Shown here: positions 40,991 to 52,949 of the stretch, piece by piece
How positions within the stretch are numbered: the first letter of the stretch is position 1
Layout of the letters: each line of letters opens with the position of its first letter
NCBI GenBank assembly: GCA_047967505.1
Contig: CM106538.1
DNA: 64,000 nucleotides
Strand: one strand, 5' to 3'
Source: Dipteris shenzhenensis
Taxonomy: Eukaryota > Polypodiophyta > Polypodiopsida > Gleicheniales
Position numbers and translations under genes: made by a program
Notes under the pieces: generated by a model
What the model saw: only the letters and a program-made list of their open reading frames with translations
Told to the model about the DNA's origin: nothing
Database searches by the model: none

Positions 40991-43905
40991 CAACAAACAA
41001 GTCAACATTAGTATGTTCCTTTAAATCAAATTTCCAAATAAATCAATAAGAAAGACATAGTATTTATCTTTCATGTGTGTCATCTAGATACTCCTTTGCT
41101 TTGGACATTCTTGCCAAAAACTAATTCAATTTTATCCATTAGGGTTAGTAGGAATCCATTTTAGTTCTACCTTTCCTTTCCAATAAGATACCATTTCCTA
41201 ATCTCTCTCTCTCATATGCATGCATTGGTCCAAGTTCCAAGTGACCAGTTTGGAACCATTAGTTTTAGGTTGATCAGACCCAAAACTTAGAAAATAGGCC
41301 TAGCTTACAAGATCAGGATCACCAGATCTTGCTTGAGTACTCATTCTAGGCCACCAAGTCTAATTGTGGATCCACCCATAGTCATGCATCCATGACTTAC
41401 CAATTACTTGAGATCTCTCTAAGGTCACCAGACCTTACGTCACTAGACCTTACTAAGTGCTTAGATATCCTCCACCTAGTCCAATACCTAGGTATGACTA
41501 TGGCCATGTATAGCACCCTCTTGCTTGAGAAGAGCCCAAGTACTACCTTGGCTCATCAACCCAACCTAAGAGAATGACTTAACCATCTCTAGTACTCCAA
41601 CTTCAAGACTCTTGACATCACAAATGCCTTCCAAAGCCCAGCTTGCCCAATGTCTCTGTACAATACCATTGTGTACATTTCCAAGGTACCTCAATTCTTG
41701 AGTTTTTCCCATTTCTACTATATGATCCTACATGCAAATGCATTTATTAGTTCATTATCCTACCTGCTCATCTTAAGTTTAAGTAGATCAATCCTTTGAC
41801 CCTTGTCATCACCATGCGATTGTGTATTCCATTCTTTTCTAGATGATGAGTCACCTTTGTAGCCTTCATTCGAGTTTCCTCCACTTTTTAAATAGTGTTT
41901 TGTAGCAGTCCCCTCCTTGCTAATTATGATGCGACCACGCTTCATCTATGGTACCCCTTGATTTTATGTTCTCATAATCTTTCCTTTCTGTCTTGCCTCC
42001 ACAATTCTAATCTTATTTTCTCGAATCTCTATTTTCATGATCCACTCTCTTTTTCTTCTGTCAAGAGTCTTGTTTTAATTTCAAAGTTTTGATTTCTCCC
42101 ATTTAAGGCAATGAAAAACGGAATCTAGAGATAGCATGTATGTGTGTCCTTGTCTTGACTTTATTTGGCAAATACTAAGTGATCAAAAAATATGATTAAG
42201 GGTTGATAAAAATCTAGTGTATTTGTTCGTTTGTTAATGAGAAATTGACTCATCCTCAGTCTCTATAAAATTTACATGAACAAGCAACAAATAAAGGGCT
42301 CATACTCGACCCTGCCATTCATGAATGTAACAAAAAGGGTTGGCTCCAATCTAGATCCATTTGAAGCTTCAACTATGTGTATCGCTTTAAAGAATAAGTT
42401 TTGCATATGTCTTATAAAGCATCAATTTTTGTGAAGGGCTATGCTATCTTTTAATAACCAAGTGTCTCCACCATTCAAACCTCTTGCATTTTTGCAAGGG
42501 TGGGCTAGTGTGGCTATAAAGGATTTGACCTCACCATTAAGCATGGTTTTTTATGTATTACTTGACCAAAACTCATTAGCCTTTTTCATTATGCATTTCT
42601 TGAGAAAAATGACCATAAAAGCTTTAAATTTGTGATTTGTTTTGTTAATAAAGTGTTTCATGATGTTCATCACACAAAGTCACCTTATGTCTAGATGAGA
42701 TTATACATTACCACTCAAAAATGCCTTATTATATTTGCATTTTTCTTTAAAGTCAATGGTTATTGTCATGGTGTCATTTGGTTATCCTAGAATAATTTGT
42801 TTATGAGTAGGCTGCTACCTTTATGATACCAATTTTCTAAGTGGTATCCTAAATGTAGATGTTGGTATGTTTTACTAAAGGTTGGGCATGGTGCAATTAG
42901 ATTTTCTTTGGGTTCCAACATTGATTCTATGTTTTGATAGCCTTTTACTTTTCATGGTGACTTTGAAACTTCGAGTGCACAGAAATTCCAAGATGTCCCT
43001 TCCATTTATTACAATGTTACTTCTTTGATTTTTTAAATCGATTCCCCATTAACACTTTGTTTCTTTTCTTCTTTTGGATTTGAAATGGCCTGCAATAAAT
43101 GTGACTAAAAACTCAACCTCCTCTATCTTTGGAGGCACAATGAGAAATCCTACCTCTCGAGCCTTCTAGATCCATATAACATCCATTTTCTTGTTCACTA
43201 GAATTCGTACGTGTTTACTAGGATTATCCAAATAACCATTGTAATCTAAGAGCTTGAATTTTGTATCATAGGCATCAAGCTCACATGTTTGGATCTCTTA
43301 GATGAGAAGGAAAGTGGCTTTGGCTCTCTTAAGGGTAGCTGAGCATGAATCCTTTTTATGGGTCCCACATACTCCTCAAACATTCCAATAAATCTCTCTC
43401 CAAACATCCCACCTAGGTTCTCTTCTTTTGCATGGTATAGGCACTATTAAAACTCATCGTCATCACCAAAGATCAATAATGCATTCAAGAACTAGATGTT
43501 CTCTTTATCACTAAGTCCCTCCCCTCCATCCTAGATGGGCCCAAGTCTACGTATTCATTGTTTAGGAAGCAAGCTACCGTATTCCACCTTTGTTCCTAGT
43601 ATTTTTTAGAACTTGCAATTTTATAGCATCTATTAGATTTTGTGAATGTATGGGGTAAGTAAGTAATAGTCGTGACATAAAGCTTTGTTGTGTTACTTTC
43701 TCCAACATCCTAGAATTACTCTTCATCAACTTATTTTTTACTTTCCTCATAGATCTTCAAATGGGCCACGTAGGCTTGGTTTGCTTTGAGCATTATTCTT
43801 TTGTTGAAGAAACTTGTGTTCAGATGTGTACTTTCAAAGTCTAGGCTCTTGGTTTACTACAATTAAATTTTTACAATATTTGATAGGCATGTGCTTCTTC
43901 TTCTT
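40991..43905. other. No gene recognised
   Basis: AT-rich. Short recurring CACCAGA/CACCAAG motifs lie around 41320-41440. ORFs of up to about 65 codons (for example 42441-42635) show no known motif. It may be decayed LTR or LINE DNA. Confidence 0.45.
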
Positions 43906-43975
43906 TTTAGGGAACTATCGAGTAAAGTGCCCAACCTAAGGGCATTTATAACATACATTGCAAAAAAAATCAAGC
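43906..43975 (-). pseudogene. Isolated gag zinc knuckle
   Basis: The minus strand reads CYKCP-stop-VGHFTR-stop-FPKKK, a retroelement CCHC knuckle with two stops. It marks the remains of a gag or LINE ORF1. Surrounding sequence (43976-44500) is too decayed to classify. Confidence 0.5.
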
Positions 43976-44499
43976 CACTCCACTTTATTGAGTCCCTAAT
44001 TAACCACAATATTGATTGTGGTTAAGGTTGACTATGTTGATCTATTTGACATAATACCACATCGACATTGGTCTTTCTATACCTTCTAGGTTTCATTTCC
44101 ATGGGGAGCTCACTTGATAACTCAATTTAATATGCATCTATTGTCTTTTTTTAGGTCACTTGTGATGGTAAGGGAGCCTTGGTTGTCATTTGGAAACTTG
44201 TCTTAAAGGTAATCTTGGCCAACTCTAACATGGCTTCATCTGAAGGCACCATTCCACCCAAATGGAGTCACTATTGCTATGTCGAATGGAAAAGCACTGA
44301 AAGAGTTCCAAGGGAAAAGGGAAGAAGAAGGGAGACAAGGTACCAAAGCACAAGGACAATGGGGAGGAGTTAGAAGTAGATAGTTCCAAAGACAACTTTG
44401 ACAAAGAAAGTAGTGGATAATCAAAAGCCGAAGTAGAGAAATTGGACAGGCAGGACATATTAGGTGGTGCATGAGCTGGGAAATCATAGAGCGGTGTGG

Positions 44500-45175
44500 C
44501 ATATGTGTGCCAGATAGCCAGGTCTATGATGGGGATGGGTGGATTCTCCTTTAAGAGAAGCCCCTATGAAGTAGTGGAGGCCCCTCCATGAAAAGAGAGA
44601 ATCACCACATCTAGCCTTGTGAGAGGAAAGTTTGCCTCTGAAGGAGTGTAAGATGGCATGAGATCTAATGTGCCTCATATGTCGTCAAATGCCCCAAAGC
44701 TTACTTGTGTATACAAGATGAGATCTCATCACTCGATACTCATCATCAAACTATGAGGGGGCATTGTACAGATCGAGTAATGCATGGAAATGATATGGCA
44801 ACATCTTAGACCATTGGCACAAGAGCATCTAAGGCATGAGTGAGGCTTGCATCATCTTTAAGGGAGGTTGACAATGAGATAGGTGGCTTGCATAGACTAC
44901 ATTAAGGGATGGTCAAAAGGTATCTAACATGAGTGGGGACATGAGGATCCACTTTGCGTTTGGTGGTGAATGCCGGGTAAGAATGGTCAGCATCGAGTGG
45001 GGTGGGAGAAACTGTAAAATCATGCACTTGTGTCACAAAGATTGGGGGACCCATCAAGTAGTCCATTGCACTTGTTCCCACACCATGTAGGAAACAAGTG
45101 AGCTCTTTGGATAATAGCCATCTCTTAAGGCCTCCATATATGATTAGGTTGTTTCTATCCTCAGAGTGGGTTCTT
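44500..45175 (-). mobile_element. LINE-1 relative, fragment
   Basis: Nucleotide blocks follow those of LINE-1 at about 22700-23400 in the same order: GGGGATGGGTGG, AGAGGAG/AGAGAAG, TGTGCCTCAT-TG(A/T)CGTCAA, CATCATCAAACTA, ATGAGTGG and TTAAGGCC. It covers the endonuclease-RT linker on the minus strand. No open frame remains. Confidence 0.7.
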
Positions 45176-46439
45176 TTCCAAGTTCACCTGAGATAGGTTC
45201 TTTATCTATGGGTCATAATGCTTTCTTCTTTGTATGACTAAATGATTCATCCTTGGAACTCATTCTCCTCATCACACTTTTGTATGTTTGCATCATTCTC
45301 TTTGAATGTAACAAAGTGCATGATTGGTTACAAATTTCAATAGGGGGATTCTACTTATTCATTCCAATTCTTATTTCGGTGTTGGTTTTAGGATTTAGTT
45401 CTATTCTAGTTTTCTTTATCATCTCCAATTATCATCGTATCTAAAATCTCAAACCTGCATGAGGTACTTGCAAAAGCTACCATGATTTTGGCAAAGATTT
45501 ATTGCAAGAGCTACCTAGAAAACACAAATTTGAGGACTCCCGTCACTCTCTCATACTTCTCTTTTGCCATTTCCAACGATCCATGTTAGGTGCTAATGTT
45601 TCTCGTGGATATAATTCTCTCATATTTGTTCATTTCTATTTAAAATATTAAATACTCAAAATGTCCAAAAAAAAATCTTGAATGTCCATCTCAAGTTAAA
45701 TTTTGTTGCCTTTCATGAGATAGGTAGCCAATATATTTCTAGACATTCTTGAATTAATTCCAGACACTCACTCATGCTGATCTTCTTCCATTTCCAATGC
45801 TCCGTGTTATGTATCTTTCTCTTGGTTATAATTATTTATTATTTTTTAATTTTTGTTAAAACTATCATGAAGTATTTAATCAAAACTTTCTTTGATGCGA
45901 TACTAGAAATGTATATCTCAAGTAACATTTTTACGCCTTTGATGAGATAGGTAGCCAATAAGTCTATAGAGATTCCATGGTCATGATAAGAGTTGCCCAT
46001 CAAATCTTTGAGTTTTCTTCCAAATTTCATCCTAGTAATCCAGAATTGGAGTCTTAGAGCTCATAGAGCCCAATGCCACGAACTCAAAGTATACATTTAG
46101 AAGTACACTGCTCTTGGATTTCCTACTTTGTACACTCTCCTTTTTTTTGTTCACCTTGGCCATTCTTTGCTTCTTATGATCTTTTTTATATCATGTTCCT
46201 CTTGAGAAAATAATTGATTGGTTTGTCATCGTTTTCTCATGAGCAAATATTGTATTAATTTTGTTTGCTCTTGGATTTCCTACTTTGTACACTCTCCTTT
46301 TTTTTGTTCACCTTGGCCATTCTTTGCTTCTTATGATCTTTTTTATATCATGTTCCTCTTGAGAAAATAATTGATTGGTCTATCATCGTTTTCTCATGAG
46401 CAAATATTGTATTAATTTTGATAAGAACTAAAGAAATTT
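45176..46439. other. No gene; contains a 154-bp tandem duplication
   Basis: AT-rich DNA. An ORF at 45253-45444 looks hydrophobic (LLYVCIILFECNKV) but has no family resemblance. Confidence 0.5.
46110..46420. repeat. 154-bp tandem duplication, nearly identical units
   Basis: 46110-46263 and 46267-46420, separated by TTT, differ at one or two bases (GGTTTGTC versus GGTCTATC). Confidence 0.95.
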
Positions 46440-47720
46440 ATTATAGAAACATTTCTATGTTATTGCCCCTATGGATTAGCTAAGGAGTTATTTCTTGGGG
46501 GTATAGATGGTTTCATGCTATCACTCGTGTTGATCCCATAGCTGATAGGCTTTACATTTCTCACTTTACCCCGTAAATACACAACATTGGTACTTGGCAT
46601 TGAGTTTGTTCTGAGCTAATCTAGCACTTGGGCATAAGGTAATGTTGCAAAATTTTTGGCATGGCTGATCCTAGGTTTCTTTCCCCTAAAGGAGTCTTCT
46701 AGTATCATATTCTACAATATGCCCATGGGACTTTTATTGAGATAAACAAGTATTGGTGCATGTCTATTTCCAATACACTTTTCGTAGATTCTTCTCAGCT
46801 ATCATGCATCTAGCAAGTTATGTGCAATAACTCCATTTTTGAATTTAGCAATGCCATTTTGTAGCGCAATATATTTGCACGTGAATTCTCTTTAGATTCC
46901 ACGATATTGGCATAAATTTGTTCGATAGATGAGATTTGTGTTCAGACCATTGTCACACCTCATATATTTGCTAGTTTCTTTGTTGATAAGAGCTTTGAAA
47001 GCTTAGAAGTACTAAAATGCTATAGTTTTCTCTTGCATGGAGTTTTCCTTGAGTAATAATCAATAAATGTAAGCTTAATATCTTCTTTTTAAAAAGTTCT
47101 TGATTTTTTGCTCTGCTCCATGTGGTCCATGATTTTGATTTTGGAAAGGGACTTCTATTCTTTTCACCCATGCAACAAGATTTACAAGTTCCATTGGAAC
47201 ACTAATGGTGGTAGTGTGGAGACTATGTTAGTACTAGAGGGCTCTGGATTTCAACATGAAGTACATTAAACTTTTCTTAAGTAATAGACAACAAATGGTG
47301 GTAGTGCTTGGACTATGTTAGTACTCGATGGTTCTAGCTTTCTACATGAAGTACATTCAAATTTTCTTAAGTAATCGATAGCAAATGGTAGTGCTTGGAC
47401 TATGTTAGTACTAGAGGGCTCGAGATTTTTGCATGAAGTACATTCAACTTTTCTTAAGTAATCGACAACAAATGTAAGCTTAATACCATTCTCTCCCAAG
47501 TGATTCATTTTGTGCTTTGCCCCAAATATATGCTACTAATTGAAGGGCATACATGTGGTCCATGATTTTGATTATGGAAAGGTATTTCTATGCTATTGAC
47601 CCATGTTATAAGATTCACAAGCTTCACCAATGGTGGTAGTGCTTAGACAATGTTGCATGACTTCATGAAAGCAAGACTATTGTGATTCATCTGCAAAGTT
47701 TGATAAAGTTCTCTAAATTT
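46440..47720 (-). pseudogene. pol: Copia-J integrase fragment with internal duplications
   Basis: The minus strand has a pre-integrase end (CKSCCMGEKNRSPFPKSKSW, near 47120-47190). The core start KLTFIDYYSRKT is near 47060, FKALINKETSKYMRCDNG at about 46975-46930, and a decayed REFTCKYIALQNGIAKFKNG near 46870. The order matches copia integrase. Upstream, three 87-90-bp units repeat the FIDDYSRK-like block (VVDYLRKVECTSC), and the SPFPKS region recurs near 47550-47620. No gag, protease or RT is attached. Completely broken. Confidence 0.75.
47204..47470. repeat. Three tandem units of 87-90 bp from a copia integrase
   Basis: Units 47204-47293, 47294-47383 and 47384-47470 each start AATGGT(GGT)AGTG and contain CATGAAGTACATT and TTTTCTTAAGTAAT. 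Because 90 is a multiple of 3, the minus-strand peptide repeats in frame. Confidence 0.93.
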
Positions 47721-47789
47721 GAGAGAGAAGGACACCAACAAGAGAGGTAGAAATTGAAATAGGATAAACACAGTGGTTCAAGACCACCC

Positions 47790-48811
47790 TTCATCCAGCC
47801 AGGTTTTCTATGGGGGGCAATGACACTAAGAGAAGAATTTCCAAAGTCAGATGGTCCTTCTGCACTATACCCAAGAGTGAAGAAGGATTGGGAGTGATTC
47901 GTATCCAGTAAGCCTTATAAGCTGGCATCCTCTTGGATCTTAAAAGCAATCTCCAATCTTGATAGAGATTGGGCGAACTTATTGCTCATAAATTTCAAGT
48001 TTGTCAGACCCGTCAGAGCACCCAAATGGAGGGATTACCCCATGCTCTCTGCCATCTTTAATCATGAGCCTTGCTCAACCAAGGGGAGTCAAGTATGGAA
48101 ATCTCTATGGGTTGCCTTTGAGTTGATCAAGGCACATCTTGTTTTCTCTGGAAAAGGTCCCTTTATGGGGATAGACTCTATATGGGTGTCTCCCATATTA
48201 AAAAACAACCCCCTAAATGATGATGAGTTGTTAAAGGCCTGGCACCTTTTCAAGAAATAACTTTAGACATGGGAACAGCTATGGGATAGAGAACATTTTA
48301 GGTGGAAAGATTGGCTCTCAATCAGAAGAGAATTCAGACTTTCTAACCAAGAGTAGGCATCAATCTTGAGCAGACTAGAGCTTTGGGAGGGAGACATTGT
48401 TTGGAAAGGGGGCATATTTTTAATCTTTGACATAGAGTTCCAGCTAGATAGGGTCTTCACATCTGTTACCCATCCTACCTGAGCATAGGAGATTTATCTT
48501 ATTCTAAACCACTGGTGGAAGCTTTCTAGCAATGCTTTCAAATGGGCTAACAGATTTGGAATACTGTGGTATAAAAAGATCCCTGAAAAAATGTCCACTC
48601 TCTTATGACTTATTCTACATAAAGGTGTGTGGACAAATTTTGGAAGTCTCAAGATAGGCAAGGGAGATGGAACATTCAAGAAGTGCCCAAGAAAAAAGGA
48701 GGATGTTTTTAATCTTTTCATTTCCTATCTTAATGCAAGAAGAATGTGGAAATTTGTGCAGATGCAACTAGGGGAGACTATTAATTAGAAGGCTATTTTT
48801 CAGGGGGATAC
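47790..48811 (+). pseudogene. L1-type LINE ORF2, C-terminal third (5' half of the split LINE-3)
   Basis: Plus strand: RISKVRWSFCTIPKSEEGLG (the usual block after RT), then an open stretch at 47982-48260 (WRDYPMLSAIFNHEPCSTKG). The zf-RVT domain follows in other frames (KIPEKMSTLL, ILHKGVWTN, CPRKKEDVFNLFISYLNARRM). It stops at GGGGGATAC (48803-48811), exactly where the gypsy-3 LTR begins. In frame, KAIFQGDT would continue into LKTPYATW, which is found at 40380 on the minus strand. Confidence 0.8.
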
Positions 48812-49299
48812 TGTCACGACACGATTTTGTAGCCTAGAATGTATCAAGCTAGAATGATCAAATGTATTAATTAGAAGGTAGGCTAGGTAGGTTTAAATGG
48901 TTAAATGCCATATGGATAATGTATTGGATATGTTAATTGATATGGAATAAATGGTGCACTCACACATGTAGGTCCTAGGATAGGAATGGGTAGGAATGCA
49001 TGGGTGCATTAATAAATGGTAGGCATAAAAGTGTCATAGGCTTAGGGTAGAATAATGGGGTATGCCCAAGGGATGGATCCCAAGAGGCATGAAAGGTTGT
49101 GACCTCTCATATGAATGGAGTGTGTGCATGAGGCATTATGCATTCATATGTGGTATGGGAATTGCATGAGCATTGTAGAGTTGTCAATAGCAAAAGTAGA
49201 CTCATGTGAGCACTCCTTCCACCCCATTTGGAGGGCCAATGCTTCTCAATTTATGCATCATTCTTTCACACATGTGCAGTCCCCAACCTGTACATGACA
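48812..49299 (+). repeat. Gypsy-3 LTR (5' LTR), plus strand
   Basis: 488 bp, TGTCACGACACG to TGTACATGACA; the ends TGTCA/TGACA are inverted repeats. A primer-binding site follows at 49302. The left flank is GATAC (48807-48811). It is the inverted counterpart of 40381-40870. Confidence 0.93.
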
Positions 49300-49301
49300 A
49301 G

Positions 49302-49313
49302 TGGTATCATAGC
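49302..49313 (+). other. Primer-binding site of gypsy-3
   Basis: TGGTATCATAGC, one mismatch to the initiator-tRNA-Met complement, two bases after the LTR. It proves that 48812-49299 is a 5' LTR. Confidence 0.85.
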
Positions 49314-51179
49314 AGTGATTCTCTGACTGTGCGGACCTGCCATGTTGTAGCATGCCGACATTAGTGTGACATCGTCAAGGACATAAAGAGACAACAAGAA
49401 TCAAGATTACCAGGGGGCTCCTTGTTATTCCATTCTCTTTGATTTCATTTTGGATTCTAGAATCTAATAAGGGCTTCTGCGTCGCCACGATAATGGGGTT
49501 TGCCATCTTCATTAATGGGGCTTTTGGATTTTACCCCACCCTTGAATTCGCCTCCCAACATACGCGGCCCAATGTGGGTGGCCAGTCAGTCAGTCCTCCC
49601 CTCTTTAATTAGGGGGGGGCATGGACTTTGTGTTAATAAGGGGGGGTTGTTCTTCTTCCCCCGATATTTGTGCAGTCGCCTCCTGAAAATTGCACTGTTC
49701 CCATCCTAGAAATTGTGCTGCAGCCTCCTCTGCGTCCCTATGTGCCGAGTCGCGTGCGGCGATCTGAATCGAAAAATGTGTCGAAAGGCATGCCAATAGA
49801 CCTGCCTGCAAACCCGTCAGAAGGTTCTCTCATTGCGCCTGCTACCTCTACCCCCTTTGCAACCTCTGTCCCACCGGTGCGTCAGCTTGTAGCCACCAAG
49901 CTGTCCCTCCCGTTGCCTCTGACCCGCCACGTGTCCATGCTGCCAAGTGTGCAGCCGCCTCTGACCTCTGCCACTTGTAGTCGCCAGTCGCCTCTGCCCC
50001 TCTGTAGCCTTTGCCTTCTGTAGCCGCCATCAGCATTTAAGGGGCATCTCTACCCCTGGTATTTCAAAAAAAAAGATCACCCCTCCCCTCTCCTTAGTTA
50101 GTCCTCTTTCCCTTAGTTCCCTACCTTTCTCTAAGTACCCCTTCCTTCCCCCTCTCCTTAGTTCCATTTTTTTTTCCCCTCCCCCTTATTTACCCTCTAG
50201 TTCTAGTTTTATGAGTCCCCCTTTCCTCACATTGCAAAACGAGGGAAAAGAAGAAGAAAAAGGGTTGTTATTCCTTTTAATATTTATTTATAAAAAACAT
50301 TTCACATATATGTTAAGTAGTTCTCAATAAATTAGAAATCACAAACAAGATCACATGGCGCATATACGACTAAATTTAAAATGACGAACTAAAAAAATCC
50401 TGTAGAACCATTTGCAAAGTTAGTGAAGGTTTAAAAACCAGTCAAAAACTTCATTACCTCCTCCAACTGCTGCATTCCCATCAAATGATTTGGGAGTCTT
50501 CTATTTCGAGATACGGTTTGGATTAAGCTTATGGCTGATATGGTGGTGGAGGAACAGGGCTCCCCATCTCCGTCACATGGGGCCAAGCGTTTTAGCTTGT
50601 GTAAGGCAGTCCAGGCAAGCTTCGGGGCTCCTGACGATCCTGACTATGTTTTCGACATCGCTTCCAGGTCAGTATTCGAATGTGGCAATATAGAACTCGC
50701 TTTAAAAGCATCCTTTTATCCTCCTTTGGTGGGCTGTTTTGGGACCCATTATTCAATGGATCATGCCTTTAGTTGAGGCTTGACCATTCCAGTATCCAGC
50801 TATGCCCATACCGTGACATGTGCGACGACTACAAATCATCAGTTCCATTATTGAGAGGACTATGCATGACCTGTCAGACTACTGATAACACCTTAAAGAG
50901 AATCGACTTGACAGGAAAGAGACAGGTCCATCAGGATGGGTGCATCTCGTAAATCGTTGCACTTCATGCCTTAGCTGCTAATAATCACTTTGGAAGCCTA
51001 CTTGCCTCAGGTAAAGTAAGGGGAGGCAAGTTGGGGATCTAGATGCTATTATAAAGGATTTTGTGTGTTCAGATAGAATGGAGTATCAAACAGCCTTCAG
51101 TGAAGCTTTTTGAATTCTTGAGGTGGGAGTGGTGTTTCGTGCTACTAGCTCGTGACTGTGTGACTGCATGCATCTTGCA
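49314..51179 (+). other. Mosaic region; short LINE endonuclease-like piece
   Basis: Bases 49314-49440 may be the gypsy-3 leader. Around 49555-49620 the sequence (SPPNIRGPMWVASQSVLPS) resembles the SPPLGTRGG ... SQSVLP block of LINE-2 at 54800-54870, so a second L1 fragment is likely. ORFs at 49670-50023 and 50531-50776 have no recognised domain. The rest shows nothing identifiable. Confidence 0.4.
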
Positions 51180-51640
51180 GTTTAGTTTGTTCAGCAAAGG
51201 GGAACGTAGCTGATGTTCTTATGAAGACACTTTCTTGGGAGCAGCTGGAGTACCTTCTTCAGCGTCTGGGTATAAGCCTGTACTGAGAGGGGGTGTTGAA
51301 ATGAGGCAGCGCTTGCCTATAGGCCTGCTTGGGGAATTTTTTGTTGGTGTTATTCTGTCCTGTTCAGGCACCTGGGGATCTAGAGGATCCTTCTTAGGTT
51401 TTGTTTCTCAGGCCTGCGAGGCCCTGCCTAGGTGCAGCAATAGCTGCAGGAGGCCGCAGTGCAGCGCAGGTCAGCCAACCCTAATCTGGGCCCGCTTGGA
51501 ACAGGGCCAGTCGGCCAATTGAGGGGCTCTTCCAGCCTCTATATGAACTTCTCTACCCTACCCTCTCTAGATACTGCTCTCCTCACTTCCCGCACCTCGT
51601 TCCTGCCCACGAGATTTGTCCCCTGAGATGCGTGGAGCAA
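51180..51640 (+). mobile_element. Copia-K: last codons of RNase H and 3' LTR
   Basis: SAKGNVADVLMKTLSWEQLE and YLLQRLGISLY end with a TGA at 51288; this is the copia RNase H tail (NVADIFTKAL type). GAGAGGGGG then serves as polypurine tract and TGTTGAAATGAGG starts an LTR at 51294. The LTR end is not certain (about 51640). A TATATGAAC at about 51537 may be its TATA region. Upstream pol is not recognisable. Confidence 0.7.
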
Positions 51641-52209
51641 GAGTTCTAGTGCAGCATTGGTTTCCTCCACATGGTGGGAACCCTGGAGTGAATCTTTGTT
51701 CACAGGTTTACTATTTTGTTGCTGAAATATATGTACCAGAGTGTTTACCGTGTGTTTATGAGTCAATTGCTGTTTGGAGGAAAGGGGAGGCATCAATGCG
51801 AAGGAGGGGACGACCTAGGACCCCAAGGGGGAGAGATTGGGAAGAGTTTTTCCTTGGAGACAAGCTAGGAGATTAGAGAGGAAATATGGTATTTGGAACC
51901 AGGCTTTTTGTAAAACTATCCAAAAGTAGTTGTATGGTCTTGGTTCACGTTTTGGAAACACATAGTTGAGGTTTAATGGCCTTGACCTTGATAAGCTCCC
52001 TACAAGCCCTCATCCTTTTTACTTTCCTCTTTCACCCGCTCTCCGCTTTGTTTTGTACTTCTTCTTCTCCATTGGAGTCTTGATCTGACCACTAGGGATC
52101 TTGTTGGTCCAGTATTCGCCGTAAATTACCCTAAGGTCCAGAGTTTCACGTCCCGGTGACATACCCTCTTCTTGAAAAATTGCAAATGTCCCTGTTTGCA
52201 CCGAATTTT
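51641..52209. other. No gene recognised
   Basis: Probably the 5' flank of LINE-2. Short ORFs on both strands have no known motif. Confidence 0.4.
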
Positions 52210-52915
52210 TTGCCGCTCCCTTGTTGCCCCCTCTCCTTCAGCCCCTCCCTCGGCCTCAGCCGCTTCCCCTCCCCCGCCCTCAGCCTCTCCCTTCCTCCCC
52301 TGTCTCTCCCTCTCAGCCCGCCCCCCCACCTCTCAGTCCTCTGCCCCTTCCCCTCCCCTCCCTCTCAGCGCCCCCTCCCCTCTCAGCCCGCTCCTCCCTG
52401 CCTTGCTCCCCCGCTCCCTCTACCCTGCTCCCCCGCTCCCTCGTCCCTACTCCCCCGCTCCCTCTACCTTGCTCCCCTCACCCCCGCCTCTACCCTTGCC
52501 CCCGCCTCTACCTCTCCCCGGCTCCCTCTCCCCCGCTCCCCTCTCCCTTGCCTCTACCCTTCCCCCCGCCTCTTCCCTCCCCCTACCCTTCTTCCGCCTC
52601 TACTCCTTCCCCCCGCCTCTACCCTCCCCCTACCCTTCTCCCGCCTCTACCCCTTCCCCCCGCCTCTACCCTTACCCCCGCCTCTACACCTACCCCTGCC
52701 TCTACCCCCCCGCCTCTACATCCCTCTCCTCTACCTCCTTCTATCGTCTCCCGCTCAGCTGCCCCCTCCCCTCTCAGCCCACTTCCCCTTCCTCGCTCCC
52801 CCGCTCGCTCTACCCTGCTCCCTCCCCCCGCTTCTACCTCAGCCCTCCCTCTACCCTGTTCCCTACCCCTGGCATTTTTTTCCTTCTTCCTGTCTCCCCC
52901 CCCTTCCTTCTCCCG
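52210..52915. repeat. C/T-rich strand-asymmetric tract upstream of LINE-2
   Basis: About 700 bp is almost pure C and T on the plus strand, with recurring CCGCCTCTACCCTTCCCCC and GCTCCCCCGCTCCCTCTACC variants of 18-30 bp. All three plus frames are open because stop codons need A and G. The resulting Pro/Ser/Leu-rich proteins of up to 306 codons are by-products. The minus strand has regular G runs. Confidence 0.9.
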
Positions 52916-52949
52916 CAGTGTTTTTTGGAGCGGAAGGAGCCTCAAAAAT

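Noticed and set aside
45253-45444. Hydrophobic ORF considered as a small membrane protein
   Set aside because: AT-rich DNA readily encodes Leu/Ile/Phe; no homologous pattern, and neighbours are repeat debris.
47204-47470. Three evenly spaced repeats considered as a CRISPR-like array
   Set aside because: The units are contiguous 87-90-bp duplications of copia integrase sequence without unique spacers, in a plant-type genome.
48797-48811. CAGGGGGATAC before the gypsy-3 LTR considered as a polypurine tract of a 3' LTR
   Set aside because: A primer-binding site follows the LTR, so it is a 5' LTR, and the bases fit the L1 reading frame and the GATAC target duplication.
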